Part shown: in pieces, positions 62,322-64,000 of the stretch
How the letters are laid out: the number at the start of each line of letters is the position of its first letter
Position numbering within the stretch: position 1 is the stretch's first letter
Source: Phallusia fumigata
Lineage: Eukaryota > Chordata > Ascidiacea > Phlebobranchia > Ascidiidae
Length of the DNA: 64,000 nt
Assembly: GCA_008931825.1 (NCBI GenBank)
Contig: QXVZ01006765.1
Span: forward strand, 156,754 to 220,753
Direction: 5' to 3'
The notes under the pieces: generated by a model
What the model was told of the DNA's origin: nothing
What the model saw: the letters and a program-made list of their open reading frames with translations, nothing else
The model's database searches: none
Translations under genes and position numbers: made by a program

Positions 62322-63261
62322 ATGGATCTCGTTTGTCGCCTTACCGCACTTTTTATGATTGCGATTTTGCCCACATCAAGCAATGTAAGTACTTATATTT
62401 GTTACATCTACGTACAGAGTAAGTTAAGTAAGTTATACTTTTGAACAAGGTATGTTTAAAACTGATTTTCATTTCCTGATTTCACGTTTGTTGTAAAAAT
62501 AACTGCTTAATTGGTTAGAATTATATACTCTTTAGAATTTATTGTAATAGCTTTTTTGTTCTTTATAGGCGATTCAAAATTGCGGCAACGGATACCACTG
62601 TGAAGGTATATAGGCTACAAACTGTTGATAAACCTAATCTGTAGTAAGTATGATACTACGACACATCTATGTAATTGTGTGCTGTGAAAGAAACTGTTCG
62701 GGTAGCAGCAAAAAATGAGCTGACCAAGGTGAAGGTTTTGATGGTAGTAATTCTGGTTGTATTAATTACAGGTTGGAATTATTGTTGTGGATCTGGATTT
62801 AATGAAGATTTTCCAGTCTGTTGTGCACCGTGGTTCGCCCGATGGTGTAAGTGTAATTTCGATTTTTTGACAGAATTCAAAACTTTAAGTATTAAAGTGT
62901 AGTTCAAGTCAAGAGTCTCCTTCACCTTTCTCTGATAAAATCTTAACAAATGAAAAACAAGACACTAGTGTGGCTTAATCTGCAATTGTGCGCTATTCTT
63001 CATTTCTCAGGGTTTATAAATTGTGGTTGAAATACAGCTTAAAAGCAATTTGTAATACAATTGATTTATCTGACTTGTTCGTTTTAAATAACAAACTGGT
63101 ATGAAACCATGTGCATACTTCGGTAACAAACAGAGTACTTTTTAGTTTTTTGGGTGAGTGTGGCGTTCTTCGTTCTTGCCATGGGCGGGTGCTACGAACT
63201 TTATAAGATGGTGAAATTCTACTGCAAGTCGAGAAAGTACAAACCTGTCAGTAACCTGTGA
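62322..63261 (+). CDS. Shisa/WBP1/VOPP1-like six-cysteine membrane protein 2
   Basis: Four exons: 62322-62384, 62569-62605, 62772-62846, 63146-63261; phases 0,1,1, identical to the first three junctions of the 55719 gene; 96 residues. Exon 1 is a signal peptide (MDLVCRLTALFMIAILPTSS). The ectodomain again has six cysteines (C26, C32, C38, C39, C50, C51), with CCGSG and PWFARW parallel to CCGDK and WYARW in paralogue 1. The membrane helix (about 59-75) is FFWVSVAFFVLAMGGC. The cytosolic tail is only about 20 basic residues (KFYCKSRKYKPVSNL) and has no PPxY motif. Exon 3 can also be read through upstream, so a retained-intron form is possible. Function unknown; a tail-less paralogue could compete with or modulate the longer one. 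Confidence 0.75.
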
Positions 63262-63376
63262 CCGTCTATTGCACGGCTACAAACTGGTAAGTTGTTGATT
63301 TATAACCTTGTGGAAGCCAATAGTTGGTGCAAAGTTAAGACCTGCTATGGAATTATTATGACAATATAATTATTAT

Positions 63377-64000
63377 CTCTTTTTGGCCACCTACTCTTTT
63401 TTGGCCACCTACTTAAACAACAGTCACAAGAAATCCTACAGGTTGATGTGTACCTGGTATGTAGAACCACGAGCTCCACTAACTGTGCTAAAAGTCTGTT
63501 GTCAACTGATTACCCTTGCCTGGCGTGCTTCCAATTATTGCCCGCGGAAATTGCACAAGTTGACTCGCCGCCATTGTTAGCGTGTTCAAATATTCAAGTC
63601 TTTCGTGTGATGGCTTCTTATAAAAAATTAAAATCTGATTTATATCTACCTTTTCCTTAATAATATTTTAAAAAACCTTGATTAAATTTGCCATTTTCAA
63701 ATGGATGGGGTCCATTTTTGTTTCCAGCGTTTGTGTGAAACGAACATTTATTCATGTGCACTGATCCTTTTTCGGGCGCTGTCAACAAAATAATTAAAAG
63801 CTTGATTGATTGAATGATAAGGTGAAACGGCAGTGCACCTTTGATAAATAACGGCAGTGTACCTTTTGTAGAAATTTACCACAAACACCGTTAAACCCAC
63901 AACAATACTGTAAAGTGCTTTGTAAAGAGTACTTAGTGTAACTGAAAGGGTTACAGGGCAGTGTACGTAAGGTATGACATCACAGGTGGGCAATAATTAA
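63377..64000 (+). repeat. Direct repeat, copy 2 (LINE 3' region), runs off the window
   Basis: Matches 60374-61017 in the same orientation. It starts abruptly at TCTCTTTTTGGCCACC with an internal short duplication of GGCCACCTACT, lacks the LINE coding part, and is still matching at the last base. With copy 1 it brackets six-cysteine protein 2. Confidence 0.8.

Noticed and set aside
1-64000. CRISPR array, bacterial operon or phage features
   Set aside because: The DNA is clearly eukaryotic with spliceosomal introns; no regularly spaced repeats found.

Overview
The window is animal nuclear DNA: AT-rich, with spliced genes, GT/AG introns of about 60 bp to 4 kb, and scattered transposon remains. 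The gene set is chordate in flavour (CCDC83, RBM48, an Rx/Rax-type homeobox gene, an AKAP7-like protein, SLC35G-type transporters, VOPP1/WBP1-like six-cysteine membrane proteins). Compact introns, small AT-rich intergenic gaps and strongly diverged proteins suggest a tunicate such as a Ciona-type ascidian. That is an inference from gene content; no species-diagnostic sequence was identified. Gene models were built by hand from splice sites and reading phase, and every exon junction reported for the named genes is in phase. A few track reading frames start at non-ATG codons, so starts here were moved to the first in-frame ATG.

Layout. 1-7 kb, minus strand: RBM48 (one coding exon) followed by CCDC83 (ten exons). 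8.2-13.3 kb, minus strand: an Rx/Rax-like paired-class homeobox gene (five exons), followed by about 6 kb of upstream DNA with homeodomain-type sites. 19.3-19.7 kb, minus: a possible 48-residue single-pass microprotein. 20.57-22.0 kb: a hAT-like element with an 8-bp target-site duplication. 23.1-26.2 kb, minus: an AKAP7-like 2H-phosphoesterase/kinase-anchoring gene (eight exons). 26.7-27.1 kb, plus: unresolved exons. 27.4-34.7 kb, minus: a P-loop sulfotransferase-family gene (four exons). 34.7-45.9 kb: a gene desert with repeat fragments. 46.0-53.6 kb: three SLC35G/EamA-type transporter paralogues (plus, minus, plus) sharing one intron position. 55.7-58.1 kb and 62.3-63.3 kb, plus: two paralogous small cysteine-rich single-pass membrane proteins. 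A decayed LINE and a near-identical ~500-bp direct repeat flank the second one.

The genes do not form one pathway. The local stories are two lineage-type expansions (the transporter cluster and the six-cysteine membrane pair), a developmental regulator with a long upstream region, and several recent-looking mobile insertions. One base is undetermined (n at 62267).
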